Assembly (NCBI RefSeq): GCF_022170825.1
Contig: NZ_CP081878.1
Location: 1,452,001 to 1,516,000 of the forward strand
Source of the DNA: Exiguobacterium acetylicum
GTDB lineage: Bacteria; Bacillota; Bacilli; Exiguobacteriales; Exiguobacteriaceae
Direction: 5' to 3'
Length of the DNA: 64,000 nt
The notes below the pieces were generated by a model. The model saw only the letters and a list, made by a program, of their open reading frames with translations, searched no databases and had not been told where the DNA came from. Shown here piece after piece: positions 9,231 to 17,644 of the stretch (positions within the stretch are counted from its first letter, which is position 1; every line of letters starts with the position of its first letter). The translations under genes and the position numbers were made by a program.

Positions 9231-9432
9231 ACAAGTTCCCCTTTAATATGTTGAAATAATAATCATTATGCGTCGATAAACTCAGAAGATTCGATTGGTG
9301 TGAGGATGGCAAAGTTTTTCCCCTAAACAGGAACATCTCTTGCTCAGCAATAGCTTGCAATACATTCTCATTTACGAAACCTATAATCATATTTTTGAAC
9401 TTTTCACTCAATAAGCTACTAAGTTTTTTCAT
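9223..9432 (-). CDS. Small hypothetical protein upstream of the AT-rich membrane gene
   Basis: A 69-residue ORF (starts MKKLSSLLSEKF, ends LKGNLCE) sharing the AT-rich composition of the following 380-residue gene and overlapping it. No ribosome binding site precedes its ATG, and it begins only 20 bases after the stop of a normal-composition gene. It may be the surviving 3-prime end of a longer gene cut at the island border, or a leader ORF. No family is recognised. Confidence 0.4.
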   Translation of the reverse strand: MKKLSSLLSEKFKNMIIGFVNENVLQAIAEQEMFLFRGKTLPSSHQSNLLSLSTHNDYYFNILKGNLCE

Positions 9433-9451
9433 GAGAACACCAATGTATTCT

Positions 9452-9826
9452 TCACTTTAAGACAGGTTGGAAGGTCGTACTCCGCGTAGCGACAATGACA
9501 CTCGCAAGACTCGCGATCGTTCCAAGGACTGCGACGATGATCGTTGAAGAACCATTCGGAATCAAGAAGCCAACCGGAACTAAGCCGACGAAGCTAAAGA
9601 CGATCAGTGATTGGTAAATGACATTGATGATCTTCAGTACAGGGTTTTCGAAAAACGATAGGATGAGTGGTGGTAAGAATAAGAAGACAATTAGTCCAAT
9701 CGCCATGTAGACCGATAACGGCTCCTCAAACGAGATGGTATTGCCTGTTGAATGGCGTGCTGCGACGAGCACGGCGACGATCGCGACGCATAAGGTTACA
9801 CAAACGAACGTTAACCGTTTTAGCAT
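9452..9826 (-). CDS. Small membrane protein, function unknown
   Basis: A 124-residue protein with four predicted helices (about 5-22, 38-58, 66-85 and 93-112) and few charged residues in between. AAAGGAGGGG precedes the ATG at 9826. Composition matches the core genome, so it marks the right border of the AT-rich insertion. No family motif is recognised. Confidence 0.65.
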   Translation of the reverse strand: MLKRLTFVCVTLCVAIVAVLVAARHSTGNTISFEEPLSVYMAIGLIVFLFLPPLILSFFENPVLKIINVIYQSLIVFSFVGLVPVGFLIPNGSSTIIVAVLGTIASLASVIVATRSTTFQPVLK

Positions 9827-9869
9827 ATGAACCCCTCCTTTTTACTTTAATTCCATAATAAACCAATTA

Positions 9870-10730
9870 TCAAACGGAAGACAATCTTTTTCCAGGTGTC
9901 CAATGATGACGAATCGCATCGATGATGACGTCGGGTCGATCCCAGTGTAGTAGATGTCCAGTTTCCGGAACGAGATGGATCGTCGCATTCGTCACATAGT
10001 GTAACAGGTTCGTTGCCTGTTGACGGATTTGAGCTTGTTCCTTCGGTAACGTGGCGACATATAGCTGAATAGGTGACGCCGGAATATCTGCTAGAAAATC
10101 AAGGACATCATCGTAGTGAAGTGCGCGTACGATCGCAGCAGCCGTCTCTCCACGCGCATGCCAGTGATAACGACCGTTTTCTAGACGAAGCAAGTCGATA
10201 CCCGCCTTGTTTAGAGCAGGGGAGCGACGCGCATTCGGAGCATAAACGGCAACGTCTAAAAATTCGTCCCATGTCGCGACAGAGTCTTCGAAGTCACGTT
10301 CATAAAAAGCGACTTCCTCTTCGACTGACATCCCGTACAGCCGCTTACTATGATAGCCGCCGTCGATCAGAATCGTACCGAGCACTCGATCAGCATGTTC
10401 AATCAAATAATAGAGCGAGAGGACACTTCCCCATGAGTGTGACAAGGCATAAAACTGTTGGACACCGAGTTCGTCTAGGACTTCACCGATCCAGTCTGTG
10501 AGCGGCTTCATACGATAGTCTAGGGGATCTGCAAAAGCTGGTGTTTTCCCGTGACCGGGTAAGTCGAGCGCGATGATACGAAATTCGCTTGCGAGTGCTT
10601 CTGCGATTTCGATGAAGCTGAGACTCGTACTCCCGAGTCCATGCAGGCAAACGATCGTCGGAAGGTCTTCTGTTCCCCATTCCGTGATGTGAACGGCTTG
10701 ATGCTGACAGGTAATCGTGTAACGTTTCAT
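9870..10730 (-). CDS. Alpha/beta-fold hydrolase
   Basis: A 286-residue protein with the standard hydrolase order: the oxyanion segment LHGLGSTS near 29-36, LDLPGHG near 56, the nucleophile elbow LSHSWGS near residue 97 (Ser), an acidic residue in TILIDGGY, and a C-terminal His in ETGHLLHWD near 265. Length and layout match lipase/esterase-type or haloperoxidase-like members. The substrate cannot be predicted. It is divergent from the ABC exporter operon that starts at 10863. Confidence 0.85.
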   Translation of the reverse strand: MKRYTITCQHQAVHITEWGTEDLPTIVCLHGLGSTSLSFIEIAEALASEFRIIALDLPGHGKTPAFADPLDYRMKPLTDWIGEVLDELGVQQFYALSHSWGSVLSLYYLIEHADRVLGTILIDGGYHSKRLYGMSVEEEVAFYERDFEDSVATWDEFLDVAVYAPNARRSPALNKAGIDLLRLENGRYHWHARGETAAAIVRALHYDDVLDFLADIPASPIQLYVATLPKEQAQIRQQATNLLHYVTNATIHLVPETGHLLHWDRPDVIIDAIRHHWTPGKRLSSV

Positions 10731-10862
10731 TTTATTACTCCTTTAGAAAGCATTTCTTTCACTGTACCATAAGGAAAATATCGGGATTTGAAAAATAAGG
10801 AAACTTTCTGACGTGACAAGCGTAGAACAGATGATACGCCACCTACATAAAGGAGAATTCAA

Positions 10863-10952
10863 ATGGAGACAATCATCACGATGCTCTTAACGGCCGTGAC
10901 CTTATATGGACTCGGAGTCCTTGTTACGAAGTTGAAAGAACGATTGCGTTAA
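10863..10952 (+). CDS. 29-residue single-helix membrane peptide
   Basis: METIITMLLTAVTLYGLG is a single hydrophobic helix followed by a basic tail (VTKLKERLR). AAAGGAG sits at a good distance before the ATG, and the ABC permease gene begins 27 bases after the stop. It is probably translated and co-transcribed with the exporter. It could be a small accessory subunit. A coding role is supported by the binding site only. Confidence 0.5.
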   Translation: METIITMLLTAVTLYGLGVLVTKLKERLR

Positions 10953-10979
10953 TCAAAAATACGTCCAAAGGAGTCGACT

Positions 10980-11663
10980 ATGTTTCCGGTCCTCAAACAA
11001 GAATTCACGAGCAGCTTTAAAAGCATCAAAGCGATTCTGTTGATCCTCTTTCTGACAATCAGCTCAGTCTTTACAGCGTCTTATTTGACGAGACATCCGG
11101 AACTGCTCGCTGGCGTCAATCAATCGTCCGTCTATACTTCAAGCATTAAGTTCTTCATTCTGTTCTTCGGTTTTCTGTTCGTCTCCGCGATATCGCATGA
11201 CATCATCAACCGTGAAATCGAGACGCGGACGATTCGTTTACTAGTCACGAAAACATCACGCTTCCGAATCATAACGGAGAAGTTTCTTGGATCCTTATTC
11301 TTCTGGTGCGCAACGCTTTCGATTAATTTCTTGATCGTCTCACTCTACGCGAAGCAGTTGTTCTGGATGGACTATGTAACGATCCTGATTGTCATCATCT
11401 ACATCACGAGTTTTAATATCTTCTTATCGACGATGATCACGAAGCCTGGTTTGACGATGTTTCTCGGCATCTTTTTCGGAATCATCGTACCGATCATCGG
11501 CTTATGGTCAGCGTTCTCGGAGAAATGGTACATGGTACCGTTTCAATACATCTTGCCGTATCATGCCGTCATCGTCTCAGGCATTCAACTGCTGTTACCT
11601 GTGTTCTGGAGCGGGCTGTTCTTGACGGTTGCTTACTTAAAGCTTAAACGAAAGGATTTGTAA
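10980..11663 (+). CDS. ABC-2 type transporter permease
   Basis: A 227-residue integral membrane protein with about six helices. The segment SAISHDIINREIETRTIRLLVTK after the second helix is the classical cytoplasmic loop of ABC-2 permeases. AAAGGAG precedes the start. The gene for the cognate ATPase follows after one base, so the pair forms one exporter, probably a homodimer of each. Substrate is unknown; similar pairs export peptides or antibiotics or mediate resistance. Confidence 0.85.
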   Translation: MFPVLKQEFTSSFKSIKAILLILFLTISSVFTASYLTRHPELLAGVNQSSVYTSSIKFFILFFGFLFVSAISHDIINREIETRTIRLLVTKTSRFRIITEKFLGSLFFWCATLSINFLIVSLYAKQLFWMDYVTILIVIIYITSFNIFLSTMITKPGLTMFLGIFFGIIVPIIGLWSAFSEKWYMVPFQYILPYHAVIVSGIQLLLPVFWSGLFLTVAYLKLKRKDL

Positions 11664-11664
11664 C

Positions 11665-12555
11665 ATGAATGCGATTGAAGTAAGAGGATTGAAGAAATCG
11701 TTCAGTGCAAAAGAAGTTTTACGAGAGGTTAACCTGACAGTCGAGCAGGGAGAAATATTTGGTTTTTTAGGCCGCAACGGTGCCGGGAAATCGACATTGA
11801 TTCAGATTCTGACAGGGATCACGCAAGCGTCAGCTGGAACCGTCTCGCTCCTCGGTGAACCCGCTGAGCGACTGGATGCGATCAAACGCCGGATTGGTGT
11901 CATGCCGGATACATCAAATCTCTATCACGACATGACAGCACGTGCGTTTCTTGAATATATGGCAGGATTATCCGGAGTCCGCGTCAGCAAAAACGAGATC
12001 CTTGATTTACTCGGTCGGGTCGGATTGAGCGGGACGGAGCGTCAGAAGATTGGGAGCTTCTCGTTTGGGATGAAGAAGAAGATCAGTATCGCACAAGCAC
12101 TCGTCGGAAATCCGGAATTGCTTTTTTTAGACGAACCGACGTCTGGTCTTGATCCAGAGTCCGCGATCGATATCCAGCGACTGTTGTTCGCGTTAAAAGC
12201 TGACGGGAAGACGATCTTTTTGACCTCGCATAACTTAAATGAGATTGAAAAGATTTGTGATCGTGTCGCGATCATGGCGGAGGGACGAATCGTGCGCTGC
12301 GGAACTGTTGCATCGTTGCAAGAAGCGATGGGGCAGGAAGTTCAGATCCGCATTCGGACCGTTCCACAGCTAGAGCCATCGCATCTTCCGAATGACGTTC
12401 ATGAATTGTCGCAAACGGATGAATATAAACGGCTCAATCTGCCGACTGAAGAGGATATTCCGGAGTTACTCGTCATGCTCGCGAAGCAAGACATAAAAGT
12501 GTCTGAGGTACACATCGAACGCCAATCGTTAGAAGAGATTTTCTTAGCCGTCTGA
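11665..12555 (+). CDS. ABC transporter ATP-binding protein
   Basis: A 296-residue ATPase. Walker A is GRNGAGKST near residue 36-44, the signature is SFSFGMKKK near 130-138, Walker B is LLFLDEPTSGLDP near 152-164, and the switch His lies in TSHNL. A C-terminal extension of about 80 residues is typical of the CcmA/BcrA-like exporters. Its binding site AAAGGA lies inside the end of the permease gene. It converges on the YdeI-like gene, overlapping it by 12 bases. Confidence 0.9.
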   Translation: MNAIEVRGLKKSFSAKEVLREVNLTVEQGEIFGFLGRNGAGKSTLIQILTGITQASAGTVSLLGEPAERLDAIKRRIGVMPDTSNLYHDMTARAFLEYMAGLSGVRVSKNEILDLLGRVGLSGTERQKIGSFSFGMKKKISIAQALVGNPELLFLDEPTSGLDPESAIDIQRLLFALKADGKTIFLTSHNLNEIEKICDRVAIMAEGRIVRCGTVASLQEAMGQEVQIRIRTVPQLEPSHLPNDVHELSQTDEYKRLNLPTEEDIPELLVMLAKQDIKVSEVHIERQSLEEIFLAV

Positions 12556-13155
12556 AGGAAAGAGGCTCCCTTCCGTTGTCGATTGATTTTCAACAAATAG
12601 ACGACCACCATCATTCCATTGACCGTACATCTGGCTTTGTTTCGTTTTTTCGATTAGCGTTTGTAGTCGTTTTTCATAGAGAACCGGATTTTTGCGCACA
12701 CTTTGAATCGTATCGATCCGGATGCGGCGATAGAGCTCCGGGAAATTGTTAAAATTCTCATCAACGATCGGATCTTCCTGTAGACGTGCCTGAATTACTT
12801 CATCAATGACGAATGCATCAGGAGACATATCCGGTAAAACCTGTCGACCAGACGGTTGCATCAAACCGAGGCGTTCCAAGCGACGGACACGTTCCTTGTT
12901 CAATTCAGTCCAGTTACTGTTCGGGCGGCGCGGTGTAAAGCGTTGCGCCAGCTCACCTTCTTCGGTTTTCTTCGCAATCCCGTCGATCCAACCGAAGCAT
13001 AGTGCCTCCTCGACAGCATCAAGATAGAGTAGACCATCTGCGGCTTGTTTTCGACTGAGGATCACCCAGCAAAACGACTTATATTCCGCGTGTTCCGATA
13101 ACCATTGTCGAAAGTCCTCGCGATTAGTGAACCGTAAGACGTCCGTGATTTCCAT
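12544..13155 (-). CDS. YdeI/OmpD-associated family protein
   Basis: A 203-residue soluble protein. The segments SFCWVILSRKQ, YLDAVEEALCFGWIDG and RFTPRRPNSNW are diagnostic of the YdeI/OmpD-associated (bacteriocin-protection-like) family. The biochemical function of the family is not established. GGAGG precedes the ATG. Its 3-prime end overlaps the convergent ABC ATPase gene, so no terminator separates them. Confidence 0.82.
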   Translation of the reverse strand: MEITDVLRFTNREDFRQWLSEHAEYKSFCWVILSRKQAADGLLYLDAVEEALCFGWIDGIAKKTEEGELAQRFTPRRPNSNWTELNKERVRRLERLGLMQPSGRQVLPDMSPDAFVIDEVIQARLQEDPIVDENFNNFPELYRRIRIDTIQSVRKNPVLYEKRLQTLIEKTKQSQMYGQWNDGGRLFVENQSTTEGSLFPSDG

Positions 13156-13177
13156 GGTCGTTCCTCCATTCCATATC

Positions 13178-13213
13178 GAAATCCCCCCTTAGTGTTACAC
13201 GAGGGGGGATTTC
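13178..13213. terminator. GC-rich hairpin between the diguanylate cyclase and ydeI-like genes
   Basis: GAAATCCCCCC (13178-13188) pairs perfectly with GGGGGGATTTC (13203-13213). There is no long T-tract on the minus side, so it may act as an attenuator or RNA-stabilising element. Confidence 0.5.
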
Positions 13214-13221
13214 ACTTTTCT

Positions 13222-14307
13222 TCAACGTAACGGGTCATGATGAAAGACACAATTTCGACCGCTCTTTTTCGCTTGATAGAGGGCGGCATCGGCCTGCTGG
13301 ATTGTCTGCAGAAAATTATGCGTCTCAGACGGTTGGCTGGTTTGTCGAGACACACCGATCGATAACGTTACTTTCAGTGGTTCCGTCGTGGATAACTCGT
13401 ACGTCCGTTTGGCGCTGGCTTGACAGATTTGTTCCGCGAGTCGACGCGTCTCCGTCAAAGAATGCTCCGGTAACAGCATCATGAACTCCTCGCCACCGAA
13501 TCGTCCGAGCACACAAGAAGGGGGACAATAGGACGTGAGCAAGGAACTGATTTGACGGAGAATGTGATCGCCCCGGTCATGACCGTATGTATCATTGACC
13601 TGTTTGAAATGATCGACGTCGATGATCATAATCGAAAAATTCATCTGTTGTGATTTATAACGCTGGACGGTTTCTTCCAAACGACGCCGATTATCAAGAC
13701 CTGTCAGCGTATCCGTCAAAGCGAGACGACGATGCATCCGGACTTGATTGAAGTGCCACCGGACTTGATGCAGAATGCTGTGCAACAGGAGACCAGCACA
13801 GCCATTGCCGATGAGAAAGACCGTCATCGCCGTCACGTCATTCGGTCGAACGTGATGGACGTATGGTAAACAGAGGATGAGTGCGATACCAAAAATGATT
13901 GGAAACGAGATGAATCGGTCAGGTGCTTCGTTTTGTAAATAGAGCACGATGATGCTGACGATCAGGTATGTCAAAACGAGCCAAATTATGTCGGTTGACG
14001 GAAAAACGAATAGTTGGAGGGCAGCGAAGACGAGTGTCGTGATGAAGCCGCTACTGATGCCGCCATAGATGAAGGCGATGACGATCAATGTGATTGATAA
14101 ATCAAATCGAAATCCCTGATAGGTGATGGCATTGAGGATGACCCAGTAGCCGGCACCTGTTGCAAGAAGCAGTACTAATAGATTTTTCTTCAGCCAACTG
14201 TCGAGCGTGTTATGAAATCGGAATCGTTTAAAGAAAAACAACGAAATCAACACGAAAAAGAAGAGCAAGGAAATGTTAAGGATGAGATGATTTAGTGTAT
14301 GCCACAT
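13222..14307 (-). CDS. Membrane diguanylate cyclase (GGDEF), I-site degenerate
   Basis: A 361-residue protein with about six N-terminal helices (residues 5-190) acting as a membrane sensor, then a GGDEF domain. The domain opens with DTLTGLDNRRRLEE, carries IDVDHFKQVNDTYGHDRGD, and its active site reads RFGGEEF, so it should make cyclic di-GMP from two GTP. The inhibitory RxxD site normally five residues before the active site is absent (PPSC), so product feedback is probably lost. GGAGAGGA precedes the ATG. It is one of three GGDEF genes in the window. Confidence 0.9.
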   Translation of the reverse strand: MWHTLNHLILNISLLFFFVLISLFFFKRFRFHNTLDSWLKKNLLVLLLATGAGYWVILNAITYQGFRFDLSITLIVIAFIYGGISSGFITTLVFAALQLFVFPSTDIIWLVLTYLIVSIIVLYLQNEAPDRFISFPIIFGIALILCLPYVHHVRPNDVTAMTVFLIGNGCAGLLLHSILHQVRWHFNQVRMHRRLALTDTLTGLDNRRRLEETVQRYKSQQMNFSIMIIDVDHFKQVNDTYGHDRGDHILRQISSLLTSYCPPSCVLGRFGGEEFMMLLPEHSLTETRRLAEQICQASAKRTYELSTTEPLKVTLSIGVSRQTSQPSETHNFLQTIQQADAALYQAKKSGRNCVFHHDPLR

Positions 14308-14464
14308 GTTCGTGTTCCTCTCCGTGAGTGTCGAAAAATAACTACAAAAAATTGATTCAATTGATGAAAATTTATTTATCTAAACTAATCTTACCCAAAA
14401 GTAGACTGAATGTATCAAAATTGCCCTATCTTTCAAAAGCATCCAAAAGAATACATGTTTGGAA

Positions 14465-14848
14465 TTAATAATATTCTGACACCTGTTCCCGTGACGATTC
14501 CGTTAAAAAATCAAGTGAGACGAAATTGCGAATGTATGCGTAGGCACCGATTTCCCCGAGTGGCAAGCCTAATCGTTCAGCCTGTTGGCTGCGTGTATCT
14601 TCTTCCGGTTGGAGAATGTTGAATCCTGCAGCTTGCATCCGCTCCCCAACGAATTCAAGCGTCACGACGTCACCGTCCGCCCAGTCTGTTTTCAATTGGT
14701 AAAAATGAAGGCGATAGGCATCGTTAGATGGATTGACTTCAAACGCAATCGAGCCTTCTGGTGCGTCGACTTGGAATGCTGGCGACAATCCGCTGCGTGT
14801 CACGATGGATTTCATGTGATGGCGATGTGTCATATGACGTAAGATCAT
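14465..14848 (-). CDS. Hypothetical protein with an ADP-ribosyltransferase-like N-terminal pattern
   Basis: A 127-residue soluble protein. Its start, ILRHMTHRHHMKSIVTRSGL, resembles the His-xx-Thr-then-hydrophobic-Gly-Leu pattern of small ADP-ribosyltransferase-fold proteins (compare Arr and PARP-like folds). The downstream catalytic residues cannot be confirmed. GGAG precedes the start in the minus direction. It is divergent from the exporter operon at 14991. Family assignment is tentative. Confidence 0.5.
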   Translation of the reverse strand: MILRHMTHRHHMKSIVTRSGLSPAFQVDAPEGSIAFEVNPSNDAYRLHFYQLKTDWADGDVVTLEFVGERMQAAGFNILQPEEDTRSQQAERLGLPLGEIGAYAYIRNFVSLDFLTESSREQVSEYY

Positions 14849-14990
14849 GGTCTGACCACTCCTTTTTCATCTATTATTACGCGACTTCGTCAGAATATCG
14901 AGAAAAATTTTTAAAAGAGATGGAAGAATCTTGGATTTTTCTGGTATACTACTTTTTCGGAAAACGTTTGCATAAAAAGGGGGAGAACAG

Positions 14991-15995
14991 ATGCAACCAT
15001 ATGCCATCAAAGCAACGGGACTGACGAAACACTATCAGATCCTACAACGGGAACCAGGACTACGCGGGGCAATCAAGGCGCTGTTTCACAGGACGTACCG
15101 GACGAAAGAGGCAGTCAAAGCGATTGATTTGACGATTGAAGCAGGAGAGCGCGTCGGCTACATTGGTTTCAATGGTGCCGGAAAATCGACGACGATCAAG
15201 ATGCTTGCGGGTGTCTTACGTCCGGACGCGGGGAACGTTCGGGTATTCGGACTTGATCCACATGCCGACCGGGTCAAGAACGCATCACAAATCGGTGCCG
15301 TCTTCGGTCAGCGGACACAACTGTTCTGGGACATTCCGGTCCAAGAATCGTTTGAGCTGTTGAAGGAAATTTATCAGGTGCCGAAGTCAGAGTTTGACGA
15401 GACGCTCGCGTGGTTCCAGGAGAAGCTAGAGTTAGCTCCGCTCCTTGACGTGCCGGTTCGGCAACTGTCGCTCGGTCAAAAGATGCGTTGCGAACTAGCG
15501 GCAGCATTCCTGCATCGACCAAAAGTCGTCTATCTCGACGAACCGACGATCGGGCTTGATATCGAGATCAAGGAGACGATCCGTCACTTCATTCGGGAGA
15601 TGAGTGATCGCTGGGGGACGACTGTCATTTTGACGACGCACGATATGCAGGACATCGAGGAAGTCTGTGACCGAGTGATCGTTCTTGACGACGGGAGCAT
15701 CATCTATGACGATACGATTGATCAGTTGAAGGAGTCGTTCAGCCACGAGCGGACGCTCCGGATTACACTCGAAGAACCGGTGTCGTTTACTTTACCTACG
15801 GCGTTGATCAACCGCGTAATCTTATTTACGACGGATGAACTGACGTATGAGCTTGCGTTCGACGACCGCGAATTGTCGAGTGGACAAGTCATCAAGGAGA
15901 TCGTCTCTCTGTACGCGGTCCGGGACGTCTCCGTTTCCGTACCGAAGATGGAGACGTTGATCCGCAAGCTGTACCAAGCGGGGATCAGCGCATGA
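14991..15995 (+). CDS. ABC transporter ATP-binding protein (three-component ABC-2 exporter)
   Basis: A 334-residue ATPase: Walker A GFNGAGKST near residue 62-70, signature LSLGQKMR near 163-170, Walker B VVYLDEPTIGLDIE near 183-196, and switch His in TTHDM. The extended N-terminus before Walker A and the RTQLFWDIP segment are typical of the DrrA-like group that pairs with two distinct ABC-2 permeases. GGGGGAG precedes the ATG. Its stop overlaps the next gene (ATGA), so the three genes form one operon. Substrate is unknown. Confidence 0.9.
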   Translation: MQPYAIKATGLTKHYQILQREPGLRGAIKALFHRTYRTKEAVKAIDLTIEAGERVGYIGFNGAGKSTTIKMLAGVLRPDAGNVRVFGLDPHADRVKNASQIGAVFGQRTQLFWDIPVQESFELLKEIYQVPKSEFDETLAWFQEKLELAPLLDVPVRQLSLGQKMRCELAAAFLHRPKVVYLDEPTIGLDIEIKETIRHFIREMSDRWGTTVILTTHDMQDIEEVCDRVIVLDDGSIIYDDTIDQLKESFSHERTLRITLEEPVSFTLPTALINRVILFTTDELTYELAFDDRELSSGQVIKEIVSLYAVRDVSVSVPKMETLIRKLYQAGISA

Positions 15996-16786
15996 GAATC
16001 CAAAAATATACCGCGTTGATGCGGTCACAAATCAAGGTCGATCTTGCCTACACTGCTTGGTACTGGGCCAGCATGTTCAGCGTGACGATGCGACTGTTCA
16101 TTCTCTATTTCTTCTGGCAAGCCGTTTACGCGAATAAAACCGATGTCTCCGGCATCTCCCTGTCGACGATGCTGACTTACGCGATACTCGCGACGATGAT
16201 CGATCAGTTCCGTGGCGGTGCTGGACGCGATCTCGCCCGAATGATCAAACAGGGAGCGATCGCAATCGAGCTGCTTCGTCCGTATCATCTGCTTGATAAG
16301 TTACTCGCGCAAGACATCGGGTCAAAAGTCTCGATTTTGTTCCGCGCGATCTTGCCACTTGTCCTCGTCTCGATCCTGTTCATCGGTGTGGATCGACCGC
16401 AGTCGTGGCTAGCTGGACTCGCTTTCGTCGGCAGTGTGCTGTTTGCTGTCTTACTTGCGACATTGATTGACCTGCTCGTTGGCATCTTCGCCTTTTATAC
16501 TGTCAACATTTGGGGACTATCCGTCTTACAGGACGCCGTCATCACGATCATGTCGGGGGCAATCGTTCCGTTGACGTTGTTTCCGGACTGGTTTCAGACG
16601 ATCAGTCTTTACTTACCGTTTGCTTCGCTCGTTTACGTCCCAGTCGCGATTTATACGGGAGAGATTGATGCAAGCGGCATCCTTCAAGCGTTACTGATTC
16701 AAATCGGCTGGTTGATCGGGTTCTTCGTCTTGTTACGGATCACGTTTGCGCTCGCGATCCGGAAAGTGACGGTGTTCGGCGGATGA
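15992..16786 (+). CDS. ABC-2 permease, first subunit
   Basis: A 264-residue protein with about six helices. It contains the loop DQFRGGAGRDLARMIKQGAIAIELLRP, which matches the three-gene ABC-2 exporter family, including the characteristic GxIAxxLLRP. It overlaps its neighbours by four bases on each side, so it is translated as part of one unit. It probably forms a heterodimer with the next gene product. Confidence 0.85.
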   Translation: MRIQKYTALMRSQIKVDLAYTAWYWASMFSVTMRLFILYFFWQAVYANKTDVSGISLSTMLTYAILATMIDQFRGGAGRDLARMIKQGAIAIELLRPYHLLDKLLAQDIGSKVSILFRAILPLVLVSILFIGVDRPQSWLAGLAFVGSVLFAVLLATLIDLLVGIFAFYTVNIWGLSVLQDAVITIMSGAIVPLTLFPDWFQTISLYLPFASLVYVPVAIYTGEIDASGILQALLIQIGWLIGFFVLLRITFALAIRKVTVFGG

Positions 16787-17574
16787 AACGATACATAAAA
16801 CTTTACTGGCTATACGCAAAAAGTCACTTTAAAGTCATGATGGAATACCGGATTGATTTTCTGATCGGTGTGTTATCGGTCTTCGGTCAACAGTTCGCGT
16901 CACTCTTTTTCCTGTCGGTCGTTTTTCAACATATCGAGACGCTAAACGGTTGGGATTTTTACGAAATCTTATTCATCTACGGGATCGCTTTCCTAGGACG
17001 TGCCTTACATCATATCTTCTTTGATAACCTCTGGACGATCGGCTGGCAGTACATCCGGACTGGGAATCTGGATCGGTTACTGATGCGCCCGGTCAATCCA
17101 CTGTTTCAAATCATCGCTGAGCGGGTTCAACAAGACGGGTTCGGTCAACTGTTGATTGGTGGTGGGGTGCTCTATGTTGCTTCCGATCATCTCGACATGG
17201 TCTGGAGCGTCGGTGATTTCTTGATGTTAGTTGTGCTTGTTCTTTCGAGCGGACTACTCTACATCGCGATCAACCTGTTTTTTGCGACGTTTTCGTTCTG
17301 GATGGTCGATAGTCTGCCGGTCGTCTCGGCGGTCTTTAGCTTGAGTGACTTCGCCCGTTATCCGATGACGATCTACTCGAAGGTGTTGATGTTCGTTTTG
17401 ACCTACATCATCCCGTTCGGCTTCACCGCCTTTTATCCGGCGATGTATTTCTTTGACGAAAGAGGATACAGTGTGATGGCTATTGCGACTCCACTCGTCG
17501 CGATCATTGCCTGTTTGATTGCTTATCGGTTCTGGTTGTTCGGACTAAAGGCATTTGCGAGTACGGGATCTTAA
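16783..17574 (+). CDS. ABC-2 permease, second subunit
   Basis: A 263-residue protein with about six helices. Its IRTGNLDRLLMRPVNPLFQ loop is the counterpart of the LLRP loop in the preceding subunit and typical of the second permease type. It ends the operon and is followed by a strong terminator. The whole exporter is chromosomal-looking, with no composition shift. Confidence 0.85.
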   Translation: MKRYIKLYWLYAKSHFKVMMEYRIDFLIGVLSVFGQQFASLFFLSVVFQHIETLNGWDFYEILFIYGIAFLGRALHHIFFDNLWTIGWQYIRTGNLDRLLMRPVNPLFQIIAERVQQDGFGQLLIGGGVLYVASDHLDMVWSVGDFLMLVVLVLSSGLLYIAINLFFATFSFWMVDSLPVVSAVFSLSDFARYPMTIYSKVLMFVLTYIIPFGFTAFYPAMYFFDERGYSVMAIATPLVAIIACLIAYRFWLFGLKAFASTGS

Positions 17575-17588
17575 TATTTTTCAAAAAG

Positions 17589-17629
17589 AATGCCCAGTCC
17601 ATGGTAATCATCGTGGACTGGGCATTTTT
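17589..17629. terminator. Bidirectional Rho-independent terminator
   Basis: AATGCCCAGTCCA (17589-17601) pairs perfectly with its complement at 17614-17626, followed by Ts. It separates the exporter operon from the convergent ydbT-like gene. Confidence 0.9.
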
Positions 17630-17644
17630 CGTAAAGAACATTCC

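Noticed and set aside
10073-10501. A 142-codon plus-strand frame opposite the hydrolase gene
   Set aside because: The opposite strand has a full hydrolase with catalytic motifs; this frame has none.
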